Part shown: positions 21,779 to 32,495 of the stretch, piece after piece
Layout: every line of letters starts with the position of its first letter
Position numbering within the stretch: position 1 is the stretch's first letter
Source: Phialocephala subalpina
Lineage: Eukaryota; Ascomycota; Leotiomycetes; Helotiales; Mollisiaceae
Assembly: GCA_900073065.1 (NCBI GenBank)
Contig: FJOG01000028.1
Coordinates: forward strand, 684,188-748,187
Direction of reading: 5' to 3'
Length of the DNA stretch: 64,000 nucleotides
The notes under the pieces: model-generated
What the model saw: the letters and a program-made list of their open reading frames with translations, nothing else
Databases searched by the model: none
What the model was told of the DNA's origin: nothing
Position numbers and translations under genes: made by a program

Positions 21779-24700
21779 TCATGCACGAGCACCTTCGGCA
21801 TCTTGTGACTTCAAGAATGGTGGATTATACACGGCGGACTGCATCCTCCTCCTAGAACCCGCTGGCTGAGTCCCCATACTCGAGCTAACCCTTCGCGTGA
21901 TAGCACGCAGGCTCTGAGATGGGGTTCCAATTTCTTCTCGTAGGGTCGGTAGCCTCTGAGTTGGAGCTGATTTGACTGGTGAAATTGTCTGTACAAACAT
22001 AGCAGACGGTGTCAACAAGACGGTACCAGCCTGGGCCTGTGCAAAATGAACCCTAGCCGGCGTTGATTTGGTGCGGGAAAATTGATGCCTCTGCACTGGT
22101 CCACTCAGACTTCGGGACGCCTGAGAAAAGTAACTTGGCGCATCATAAATCGGAGATCGAGGCTCTTCCCCGTCGTTCGAGAACTGAGTCTCTGGCACTG
22201 AAATCGGCAACACGAAATTTTGTGTGCTACCGAGAATAACGGACCCTTGGCTGTCTCGGTCCGTATTCTGGAAAACTGGGCTCTGGGGGCGCGAAGGACC
22301 AAGAGGGAGAGGTCGGCTTGCAATTCGCGAACGCTGTCTGGCGTTATAACTTCGGCTTGGGCCGCTTGGTGCCTTGGACTGAGAAAGAGGTTGGGTTGGA
22401 CTGTCGTAGATCTCGTCGTCAACCTCTGTTTCTAGACTACTCGAGGTAGGGGCTTTGGGTCTCCAGGAGCTGTCGAAGCCATCATCCCATCTCTTAGGGG
22501 CAGAAGACTTGTGGCGTTGAGATTTGTGACTTCTGCCACATTCCGAATGTTGGTTTTTACGCAAAATATCATGGCCCTGAGGAAGTGTCCTGAGACGAGG
22601 GTCAATGTGCGTCCTTGGATCCTGATCTAGCTGCCCTAGGGCTTGCCTAGCCATACTCTGGCGCGAATTTGTCGGCATATTTAGCTGCTCGCCAGACGTG
22701 TCATCCATGATGGTGTCCTCTAGAAATTTTAGTTTATCGTCATCCTGCTCAATGCCATTGCCTTTTGAAGGCTGCTCGTCTTCCTCCACCTCCAGGCCCA
22801 TATCATCTTGGTCATATTCTTGTTGGGTCGCCAAGTCTAGCCCATCATCTGCTGCCTCTTCCTCACACTCGGACTCCTCATAGACGCTGTCGGAATTTAG
22901 CAACTGGCTTTCATCTCTCCTGGTATTATCATCACCCCCATCCTCATGGTCCTCCTCTTCCTCTTCCTCCTCCCCTTCATAGTCGCTCTGGCTTTCTTCC
23001 TCGTAGTCACTAAGGTGACGCCTCTTTACCGAAACCATACTCAGTTCGTACATGGCTTCAAAGTCTGCCTTTGCTTGTTTCATCGTCTTCTTTGGAGTTG
23101 ATGCAATATTCGAGACGGCCTGGGACAGTTTATTATGGTTCAAGTCGCCAGATTCTTTCGTAGGCATGACAGGTTGGCTAAGGTGCTTAATCTGTTGTTT
23201 CCGCTTCAGGTGTGATGTGCTCGGGTGCTGCTCAGAGTCATCCTCATCATTTGAGAGACGTTTTGGTGTAAATGGGTCGAGCGGGGCTGGATCAGCGAGA
23301 TAGTCATTTAGCTCGTCACGAAGCTCTAGCTGCTCATTCACCTGCGTCGAATCATGATTTTTGATCGAAGGAATGACATCCGTCTGATTTTCAGATCGAA
23401 GCCCGTTATCAGGTCCCTCGCCAACCTCTGTTTGCTCAAGTATCTCCATCCGACGATGCTGCTGCTCCACTGAAGCAGCGGCTACTTGAGGGTGAGGTCG
23501 TGGCCCGTTATCAAGCTGTGGCGGTTGAACTGCCCGAGCACGTGGAGGCTTCTTCTCAATTGAGGGTTCTTTAGGCTGAGCTTGAGGTTCCATAGCTGTT
23601 TGCCGCTTCTTCTTTTTGCGTCGGGGTCGAGTTTCTGCTTTTGTTGGAGATGATGGTTTCTCGGACACAAGTACTAATTGAGGTGGCTTGAAGATTACCT
23701 TCCTCTGAGCTTCCTTCCAATGGATCAATCCCTTCATTGGCATGAGTCGGCCAATTGGTTCAGCTTCCTTTCCCTCAAACCCATCAGAGTATGAAGGTGT
23801 TCGTGGGAAACGGCGTTGGCGATGTGGAGACACGGAATCTGGTACGCGGAACTTAGTCCTATCGATTTGTCCAAAGCCTTTAAGTGCTCTCCTTGGAATC
23901 TTGAATTTTATAGGAACTTCTATCTGAATCCTGAGGTCGACCTCAGATTCTCCATCGGACACCTGCGAGATCGGATCTTGAGAAAGCTCTAAAGGCGGAC
24001 CTATCTCAATCAGTGAATGCTCCGCAGGTATATATATATATCGTGGCTTACTACTATGCTCCTCTAGATCATCATCGTCAAACCTCTGGGAGACCGTCAC
24101 CAGCTCGTCCACTGGAAGACGATGAGGCTTCTTTGGATTCTCTGATTGCTTTGACTTCTTCACTGCACCTGTACTCTGACGTGGTTTGGAAGCCGATTTG
24201 GACTTCCTCTGAGTGGTCAGCGTCTGCAATGCTTCAGAGCGCACTGCTTTGACAGGATTTGTACGACATCGTCTTTTCTTAGGAGAAGGAGCCCTGAGGA
24301 TCTCGTCGTTTTCGTTTTCGCTTTCATCATCAGCATCATGGGCCTGGATTTCGTGGTAGTCCGGAGACTCGCTACGTGCTGAAGGTCGCGTTCGTTTGGG
24401 GCTGATTGAGGGGCTTGTGGATGGGCGAGCGGGCTCTCCGAGTTGCAGAATCTCAAGTTCTAACTCAGTAAGAGGTTCGCTGTTTTCTATAGTCAGCAAC
24501 GGGTAAAGACATTGTGGCAAATGTGACAGGAGTGTGGCAGAACAACAGCAGGTGGAAGTAGCTACTCACCTCTGGGACCTTATGTTTGAATGTGCTTCGT
24601 CTTCAATGCCGTTTCCATCTTCTTGTCCGTCTGCTTGATCGTCGTCTTCTTCGTCTTCCTCTACTTCTTCATCACTTTCCTCTTCCAGCACACTCGCCTC

Positions 24701-25439
24701 AGTGTCATCAGAGCTTTCACTTCGCGCCTCGTCAAGTGCTTGTTGGGTGTGTATGCTACGTCTAAGGCATTGCTCCAAGGTCTCACTCTCTTGACTCGCA
24801 GGCGCAGGCTCGTCAGAGGGGTACTGAAAACTGCTGGTTCTCGGCTCTTCGAACAGAGAGTTGTGTTCTGGGACAATCAGATCAGTCTCGGAGTCTCCAA
24901 ATGCGTGGGACATTCATACCGTTACCTCCGTCTGCAGGAAGTTGGTAGATGTCTCGACGCTCCAGAGCTTGCCGCTTTGTTGCATTCTGGTAAACGCGTA
25001 GTGGCTTCTTTGGGGCGGCAGCCTTCTTGACGGGTGTACGTACTGCTGAGCTTAATGACTCGGCGTTGCCCAGAAGAGTTGACCCATCTAGCTGTGGAGC
25101 GATCCTAGTCGCTGGATGGCGAGATTGAGATGTCGGTGTTGGCTGGAAATCACTAAGGATACGTCCTGTAGTTGCCAACTGGACGCTCTGATTGTCATCT
25201 TTCACTGCGGACTGGCGAAGACCAGGCTTGGTAGGCTTGGTGACCGGAAGAGCAAGACGTCCTGGTGGTCCGTTTGGGAACAAGGCGTTTCGGCGCGCAC
25301 GCATTGCCTTGAAACGGTCGTTGTTGGCATTCGCGCTCCTGTGAGCTGCTGTTGTTGCAGCTGCCATCCATCCTGGTGACTTCTTCGCAGTCGATTTCTG
25401 GGGCCGCGCTGGATGAGGCGCTGGGGTGACTGGCGGCAT
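21779..25439 (-). CDS. large acidic low-complexity protein, probably nuclear, function unknown
   Basis: Minus-strand exons are 25439-24920, 24867-24570 and 24479-21779. Phases agree, giving 1172 residues. I do not recognise it. The first 170 residues are basic (RPQKSTAKKSPGWM, DRFKAMRARRNALFPNGPPG). Two acidic stretches follow: about residues 220-270 (EEESDEEVEEDEEDDDQADG) and a second near the middle (YEGEEEEEEEDHEDGGDDN). Several basic clusters resemble nuclear localisation signals (PSPKKRRCR, PRRKKKKRQ). One short segment looks folded: IQIEVPIKFKIPRRALKGFG. The rest is Ser/Pro/Gln-rich and likely disordered. No membrane segment or signal peptide. Composition suggests a chromatin- or chromosome-associated protein, but this is inference. 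The third-exon acceptor (AAAACAG) was chosen because the nearer TATAG breaks the frame. Confidence 0.8.
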
Positions 25440-25950
25440 GATTAAAGTGAAGCTGAGATTACTTTAAGGATGATCGAACGGACGGGAACATGATTTAAAG
25501 CAAGCTGCAGTCCACTGCACTCTTTTGCAGCAGGTGCTGAGGTTTGCGGGGGTCAGATTGGAGTTGCGAGGTAAAGAAGAGAAGGAGCGGCTCGCTAAGC
25601 ACGTACTGACGTTCGTCCCATCTGAGAAGGAGCGAGGGAGCCTATGAGCGAGACAACGAATGGAGAACCCAACGATTACAGTTTCTAGTAATTTTTGTGG
25701 TTCATCACCATCATTTGAATTAAAAGTTTTATCAAACATGACCATTCTTGGGGCCGATTATTCAAGTACACAAACGATTGTATGTACTCAAATGTGTCGA
25801 TTCAAGGGTATCCACCGAGACTCGGACACTTAGAGCGTGATAGGTAGTCTGACCTTAATTCAACAACGCCAATTGCAAAAGGAGGAACTAAAAGAAATCG
25901 GTCTAGTGCACTCTATTCAAAGCACATTGAAGGCGTATTGCACGGCAGCC
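25440..25950. other. intergenic, nothing recognised
   Basis: Promoter side of the large unknown gene and 3' side of the Bqt4-like gene. No conserved frame. Confidence 0.6.
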
Positions 25951-27245
25951 CTAGAGAATTATGTCAGCATGAAAGTTCAGCAAAATCTTCCAAATCACCC
26001 ACCCAATTGCTAGAGTTGCACTAATGCCAAGCAAAGCTCGAGTCTTGATGCGCTCCTTCCTCAGCTCGGTTGTCGCGACCGTCTTTGCCTTCTTTGCTGG
26101 GGCAGGTTCTGCAGCACCCTCCTCTTTCTCCTCGTCCGCTTCCTCCATCTCCTCCGCCTTCCGCTTGGTCTTTTTGGAAGTGGTCACAATATCACCATTT
26201 TGGGCCTTCACGGCTGCCTCGACCATCTCCTTGGCCTTCTCAATCATGGCGGTCGTATCTTCTGGCAATGGCAGTTCAGGTGATCCAGCTGGCATCTCAA
26301 CCTCAACATGAGTGTGTGTTGTCTCGACGTCGCCGTTGACCTCGACTTCGGTGTCAACATTGACGCGGACGACCGGTGCTTCCTCTGTCTTCACTTCTTC
26401 CTTAAGTTCACTGGTGGAAGCCTCGCTTTCGGTTGCCGCAGCTTTCAAGCTCTCTTGCAAATTCTTGCTCGCTGTCTTGACTGAAACCGCAGGTTCAACT
26501 GACTCTGACTTGACCGATTCCGATTTGGCCTTTCGTGACCTTGTACCGGCAATCTTCCTCGGTGAAGCAATTTTGCTAGGTGAAGCAGATCTTCGAGGAC
26601 GACCCCTGCTTGGTGTTGGTGCAGCTAAAGGCTCTTGAGGCATGAGGAACTTGGGAGGCGGGGAAATCGTCTTGGGAGTAGAATCTTTAGTAGGATTGAT
26701 CTCAATCGGAGTATTGTCCAAAAGAGCCTTGATCCAAGGTAATATGCCATACTCCTCGGCGAGCTCCAACGCATGTTGCGGAGGAATCCAGACATTGCCA
26801 GCAGTCTCGTCCGAGCTCGTTGTTTCAAGGCTCTTGATGTATTTACGCTCCTCTTCCTCCTCTGCTGCTTGTGCGGATGGGAAGGTCGCCTTAAACATGC
26901 CTGTAGCACTTATATACCCATCATGGCTGCGTCGCATAAGGAAATAGGAAGCAGGCGTAGGCTTGAAGATGCCTGATGCAATATTTTTCGGCAGAGGAGC
27001 TCTCAGGTGCGCATAATCAAATGTTCCCAAGTTCTTCGCCTTTGTAGCATTCGAGGTTCCGACTTGTCCTGCCTTCACTGCAAGATCAGTCTGACCGAGT
27101 CGGCGACGGGCGACGAGAATCTCATCTGTGAAATGTTAATTGGCGCACGACTTGTCGCAACTGTAGCGTCCTTACATGATGGGAGGTTGCTCTCTTTCGT
27201 CATGAGAGGGTTCGACTCCTCGGGGAGATGACGGTCGGGTGCCAT
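25951..27245 (-). CDS. Bqt4-like APSES/KilA-N domain protein with C-terminal membrane anchor
   Basis: Minus-strand exons are 27245-27176 and 27125-25951, giving 414 residues. Residues about 60-150 form an APSES/KilA-N-type domain: the sequence YFLMRRSHDGYISATGMFKATFP contains the typical GYISATGMFKA, followed by VWIPPQHALELAEEYGILPWIKALL. A Ser/Pro/Lys-rich linker with AT-hook-like GRPRRS and KSES repeats and an acidic/basic stretch lead to one C-terminal helix, ALLGISATLAIGWVIWKILL, six residues before the end. APSES-like domain plus tail anchor is the layout of fission yeast Bqt4, an inner nuclear membrane protein that tethers telomeres. The name follows that architecture. True APSES regulators such as StuA lack the anchor. 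A sequence-specific transcription role is the alternative. Confidence 0.8.
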
Positions 27246-28088
27246 TGCGCCTACTTGTATTCGCGATTAAATGGTGTATGAGGGAAAGATGTGAGGTGGA
27301 TGATGTCGAGTTTCGGATAGTGCCGTAAAGTGTTCTCGTCACAACGTGCTGAAAAGAAATCATAGAATGTCAGCTAAGATTAAGGGAAGCAGGAGGACGT
27401 GTCAACGACAATGAGATATTCGCGACTGAGGGAAGCTCTGCGCGACGTACCTCTTTTGACTGACAATTTGCGCCGAGTATGAACAGAAAGCGCGACTGCG
27501 GTAAGTTGATGATCTGGTCCGCGCAAAACGTTATCGTTTCGATTAAGATCAGGACATCCGAATGGGCAAGGAGTGAACCCCGAAGGAATGGCGATAAGAG
27601 GAAATCTGCGAATACAGTCGCAGGCGCGATGCGATTACTGTCTCAAGGATAATGCGATGGGTTGAGGACGTATCCCTGAGTGAACGACCACGAGGTCTGA
27701 CTACTTTAAATCAGAAGGCTGGGGTAATAACGGAAGAGCGGGCTCGAGGCGGGCCTTTCCGTTTTGAGGTGCGTTGGCACTGCGTTGTGTCAACGCGATG
27801 GACTTCAACATTGAGAAAATGGAGGGCTTTTACACATTTAGAGAGCATACGATGGACTTTATTGAAAAATGCCCCAAATCGGGTCATACATTTGACTTTG
27901 TGTCCTCTTGGCATCTCCTTCAGCTCGCGTTACACGTTGTTGCAGGAAATGTACCCCTATTCATCACATGACTATTGGTCCCCCTCCCAATTAACGTTGA
28001 TCTTAATGTTCCGAGTGAGACGAATAGTTAGAGGGGGTCTAAAACAACATAATGCGAGTAGGATATTTACCCTCGCAGCCCTGAAGAG
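27246..28088. other. intergenic up to assembly gap
   Basis: Upstream of the Bqt4-like gene. A plus-strand frame (27652 to the gap) is open for about 145 codons, but it is not protein-like in composition and shows no motif. Confidence 0.5.
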
Positions 28089-28510
28089 NNNNNNNNNNNN
28101 NNNNNNNNNNNNNNNNNNNNNNNNNNNNNNNNNNNNNNNNNNNNNNNNNNNNNNNNNNNNNNNNNNNNNNNNNNNNNNNNNNNNNNNNNNNNNNNNNNNN
28201 NNNNNNNNNNNNNNNNNNNNNNNNNNNNNNNNNNNNNNNNNNNNNNNNNNNNNNNNNNNNNNNNNNNNNNNNNNNNNNNNNNNNNNNNNNNNNNNNNNNN
28301 NNNNNNNNNNNNNNNNNNNNNNNNNNNNNNNNNNNNNNNNNNNNNNNNNNNNNNNNNNNNNNNNNNNNNNNNNNNNNNNNNNNNNNNNNNNNNNNNNNNN
28401 NNNNNNNNNNNNNNNNNNNNNNNNNNNNNNNNNNNNNNNNNNNNNNNNNNNNNNNNNNNNNNNNNNNNNNNNNNNNNNNNNNNNNNNNNNNNNNNNNNNN
28501 NNNNNNNNNN
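28089..28510. other. assembly gap (422 N)
   Basis: Unbroken run of N. Sequence on both sides is unremarkable. Confidence 0.99.
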
Positions 28511-28832
28511 TTTATCCTCTCACTTACAGCCTCTGCTTCTGCTTCTTTTTGACTTATGGATCCCCAAGTGCAACCCTCAAATACTTCCTTCTTTCCTAGA
28601 ATCCTAGCTTACTCCCGAGTTCAGTCAGTACCTTGCAGCCGCTTTTCAGGCGAATCTGAAAGGCGGTGACAAGGGTCTCGAACAACCCCACTACGACAAC
28701 AAACAGCTTGAGGTCGAGCTTCGTATCGTTCTTGATTCTGTTCCACCACATCGAAAGCAAAGCGATATCTTCCGATATCCATACTCTCCTGATCCAGACC
28801 CCAACTCAAGGACACAAACAACAACCGCAACC

Positions 28833-29999
28833 ATGGCTTCCCACGAGCAGGATCTCTTGCCGGATCAGACTGAGGGGTTCAAGGTGGGAGAGAAGAAGAC
28901 GATGGACGAGTACAACCAGCTTGGTACGTTGAGCCATTCCACAATTCTGTTCTCGGATTTCGCGTTTGAATCCTCCTTCTTCAACATTCATGACTTGTTT
29001 GCTTTGCCAAGCCAGAAGGTTGCAATAATCAGCCTCATCTTTAGCATACGTTTGAAGTTGTCAGCAGTCAGAGTCGATCATCAAGGTCACACGTGATACG
29101 ACGACGTCCCTCTTGCTCGACATCGCCGTGCAATATCTGAATGACGCCATTTCGTTTGAAACTGATGGTCGACTTCATTTATGTTTGTCCATATATGAGC
29201 AAGAAGTCTTGAAAATGGGTCCCACATCACGACTTCGTACAACTTTGAAATGAAACTTCAAAAGTCTTCAAGAATGGCATCAAAGGAAATAGTACCTTTA
29301 ATGCCTCAATGCTGGCCCAAGGAAAGCCTTGATATCTACTCTATAGAGTACAACCAAGACAATCTCATCCTTCGTTGCTATCATCCCCAATTATCAAGAT
29401 CGAAACACAAACTAACCCCCTCCCAGACGCCGACGACGAAGCTATGCAACGATACAAGCAATCCCTCGGTCTCGGCGGCGGCAAAGACATCTCGGACCCC
29501 AACGACCCCCGTCACTGCATCATCCTCTCTCTCACCATGGACAGTGAAGGCCGTGATCCTGTCACCATCGATCTCTCTGCAAAGGGCGCAGAACACACCC
29601 TAAAAGACAAGCCCTTCAAGATCAAGGAAGGAGCCAAGTTCTCTATGACTGCTAAATTCAAGGTTCAGCATGAGATTTTGAGTGGGTTGCATTATGTGCA
29701 AATTGTGAAGAGGAAGGGTATTAGGGTTAGTAAGGATCAGGAGATGATTGGGAGTTATGCGCCGAATACGGAGCAGAATCCGGTTTATTCAAAGAGATGT
29801 ATGTTTTCCCCTCTCTTCCTTCCCTCCAAATGTATTTCTTGAGGAATGGGAGACTGACAACCCCCAAGTCGCCGAAGAAGACGCCCCCTCCGGAATGCTC
29901 GCCCGCGGCCACTACACCGCAGTCAGCACCTTCGTCGACGACGACAAGAAGCGCCACCTCGAATTCGAGTGGTCTTTCGATATCGCCAAGGACTGGTAG
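28833..29999 (+). CDS. RDI1: Rho GDP-dissociation inhibitor
   Basis: Cytosolic chaperone that extracts prenylated Rho/Cdc42 GTPases from membranes. Exons are 28833-28923, 29427-29798 and 29869-29999, giving 197 residues. It begins MASHEQDLLPDQTEGFKVGEKKTMDEYNQLD, the regulatory arm. The immunoglobulin-like part has GAKFSMTAKFKVQHEILSGL, HYVQIVKRKGIRVSK, MIGSYAPNTE, and after the second intron FAEEDAPSGMLARGHYTA, then FEWSFDIAKDW at the end. All are typical. Intron 1 is 503 bp, unusually long for this window. The second-intron acceptor (CCCCCAAG) was chosen because it restores SKRFAEEDAPSGML, and earlier AGs introduce a stop. Confidence 0.94.
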
Positions 30000-30612
30000 A
30001 CCTCCCCTCCCTTCTCCAGAACACCTTCTCTTTCCTGTCATTCATTTCTGCACCAAAAGTAGATAGATCCATGGTTTAAGCAAGTTAATATTGATGGGGA
30101 TGTTGATGATGATCGTGCATGGCGGAAAATTTGGCTTTATTTCTTCTCTTTTCATTGCTTTCGTTATGCATGAGATATGGGTGGATGGGTATGCGGGATG
30201 ATGATGCAACGGAATTGCAACGAAAATGATGAATACAGAAAACATGGATTTCACTGCAAACCACCCGGAAGTTTCACCCGTGTTTGCAACTTTGCCCGAC
30301 TAGAGAGTGCCAGAATTCGTGCAACATTCAGTTTTCAATTGAGATAAGTTGACGTGCCGTCTGCTTGAAGTTGGAAGTATGAATGTCTTTCATGTTAGTG
30401 GGCTTTCGACGAGGGCGAAATGTTTCACAAATTGCTGGCAAACTCTATCTAGTACACGACTGGAAGTCGTGAAGCGTGAAGTTTTCGTTCCGACTGCTAG
30501 TATTCTCGAGTATCTACCAAGAACTCCAGCCAAGACCGTGCAACATATTCTTTAATCATTTCTCATACAAGTCCGCTCGTTCTCCTCGTTAACCCTCATC
30601 CCCTCGGGACAT
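30000..30612. other. intergenic between convergent genes
   Basis: 3' regions of RDI1 and PPG1. No gene recognised. Confidence 0.6.
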
Positions 30613-31730
30613 TTACAAAAAGTAGTCCGGCAACGCATTCCCATCAGCGATCTTCTCCTGCCCCATGTTCTCCTTATGAATATCATTTTCCGGCGCCGCA
30701 GCAAAGACATTGAAAAACCTCTCCCCAGTATCACTGACCTCCAACACACTCGCCATGTTGCCGCATCTATAGCAGTAATTTGGTGCTGACCAAACAGTGC
30801 TGAGGCGATCGTCGTAGAGGACTTGGTAACCTTCTTGGCAGAGTTGATGGGCTCGTAGGATGTGCGACATGTTGTTTACTTCGAGGAACTTCTTGACGAC
30901 TTGTGCGCCGAAGGTATAGCCTGCTCCGCGGGGTGAGAGGGAGAATTCGTCACGTTCTGGGTCCGGGTCGGACCACACGAGGTCTGCCATCGGGCCTTCG
31001 TGTGGTATTTCGCGGAAGCGGTCGATGATTTTAATTTGGTCGATTGAGTGGATGGAAGGGGAGAGACCTTGAGTTGGACTATTAGCACAACAAAACCTTC
31101 CGGGGATAATGGTTCCTACCTCCATGCACACAGAAGATCTGGTCGTTTATGACAACACTCAAAGTAAGGAAATCGAACATGTCCGTAAAGTAGTGCCATA
31201 CATTGGCATTCCCGTATTTCCTCGAACATTCAGTATAAAAGCCGTAAGACTGCGTAACTCCTCTCGATTCGTGGTTTCCTCGTATCAAATGCACTCGGTG
31301 CGGGTATCGTAGCTTCAGACAAACAAGAAGGGAAATCGTTTCAACGCTGAACATGCCTCGATCAACATAGTCGCCTGGAACAGTCAGCAGATTTAACGGA
31401 AGATGTTTTTGGGTGGCGTACCAAGGAAAAGGTAGTTGGTATCTGGACAGAATCCTCCAATCTTGAAGATCTCAATCAGGTCGTAGAACTGGCCGTGGAT
31501 ATCTCCCACAACTGTCACTGGAGCTTGCACATGTACCACATTGCTTTCTTGCATCAATAATTCCTTGGTTTTCGCGCATATCGCTTCGATGACTGATTCC
31601 GCGAGCAGGTTCTTCTTGTAGAGGCTTTCTATACATTCGTCAAGATCGACAGAGGCTGGAGAAGAGAGGCTAGATTAGTCTCGCCTCCATAGCTTTGAGA
31701 GCATCCCAACTTACAAGGCAGGCCGGGCAT
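30613..31730 (-). CDS. PPG1: PP2A-like serine/threonine phosphatase Ppg1
   Basis: Catalytic subunit of a type 2A-related phosphatase, in yeast linked to glycogen and, with the Far complex, to control of mitophagy. Minus-strand exons are 31730-31715, 31655-31422, 31374-31120 and 31067-30613, giving 319 residues. It has the PPP metal-site motifs GDIHGQ, GDYVDRG and RGNHE, then [47 protein letters not shown] and [11 protein letters not shown]. The terminal PDYFL is the methylation tail of the PP2A group. [19 protein letters not shown] and the [14 protein letters not shown] context match Ppg1 rather than PP2A, PP4 or PP6. Exon 1 is only 16 nt. Confidence 0.92.
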
Positions 31731-32495
31731 ATTGCAAATATCCTCAGATTAGCTCCGGGGGCGACGAAGCTCTGGTGTTGAAGGGGGTTGCAAGCTTGTA
31801 CAAGTACATGCGATTTTTTTCAATATTGCTTGCTGGCGCAACAACATGGTCGCTTTCTCGCGATCTCACTAGCTCATATCATGCGAAGCAACCAAACGGA
31901 AAAGTAAGCTTGGCTGTCTCAACGTCGACACAGAACATCCTCACAATTAGAAATTCGATTATCAACCTTCTCAAAAAGCGTCGGTTCTCGATTCCCTAAG
32001 CTCCTGCAGTCTGCCGTAATACTAACCCAAAATCGTTAGCCGCACTCCGTAGCGTTGGTTGCTGAACCCTGCGTCGGTCACATAATTACTTTCTTCGTTC
32101 ATGAAATTGTTCTCACGTTAACATTCGTGTCTTTATGTCGTTGCCCTTTCCTTCAGAATCGCGATCTGCTATTGTACTGAATCCTTGAAGTCATTCCCTT
32201 AATAGAGATCTCTTGATCCCTTAATTTTCTTCTTTCTGGCTCCTTCCTGAAAGCACACGCTGTCAACGCGTGCGGGAGGTCGACCGCATTGGAAATACGT
32301 TTCACGGCAGCATCCTGATACATTTTCCTCTCGCAACCACGACTCCTGCCTACAAAAGCTGAGCTACATGCTACCTCGTCCTTTAGTACTCGCTACTTGG
32401 TTAACCGAAACATCCTATTGTCTCGATCTACTTCGGCGAATGTCGCATCAGGTCACGCGCAGATGACATTCTCCTCCTAATTCTATCTCCTCAAG
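31731..32495. promoter_or_regulatory. divergent intergenic region, PPG1 and the Pro/Gln/Tyr-rich protein gene
   Basis: A 765-bp interval between outward-reading genes. Plus-strand frames here are short and motif-free. It probably holds both promoters and a long pyrimidine-rich 5' leader of the downstream gene. Confidence 0.4.

Noticed and set aside
27180..27240. GGTTCGACTCC (B-box-like) as part of a tRNA
   Set aside because: It lies inside the first exon of the Bqt4-like gene (minus strand), and no A box or acceptor stem fits.
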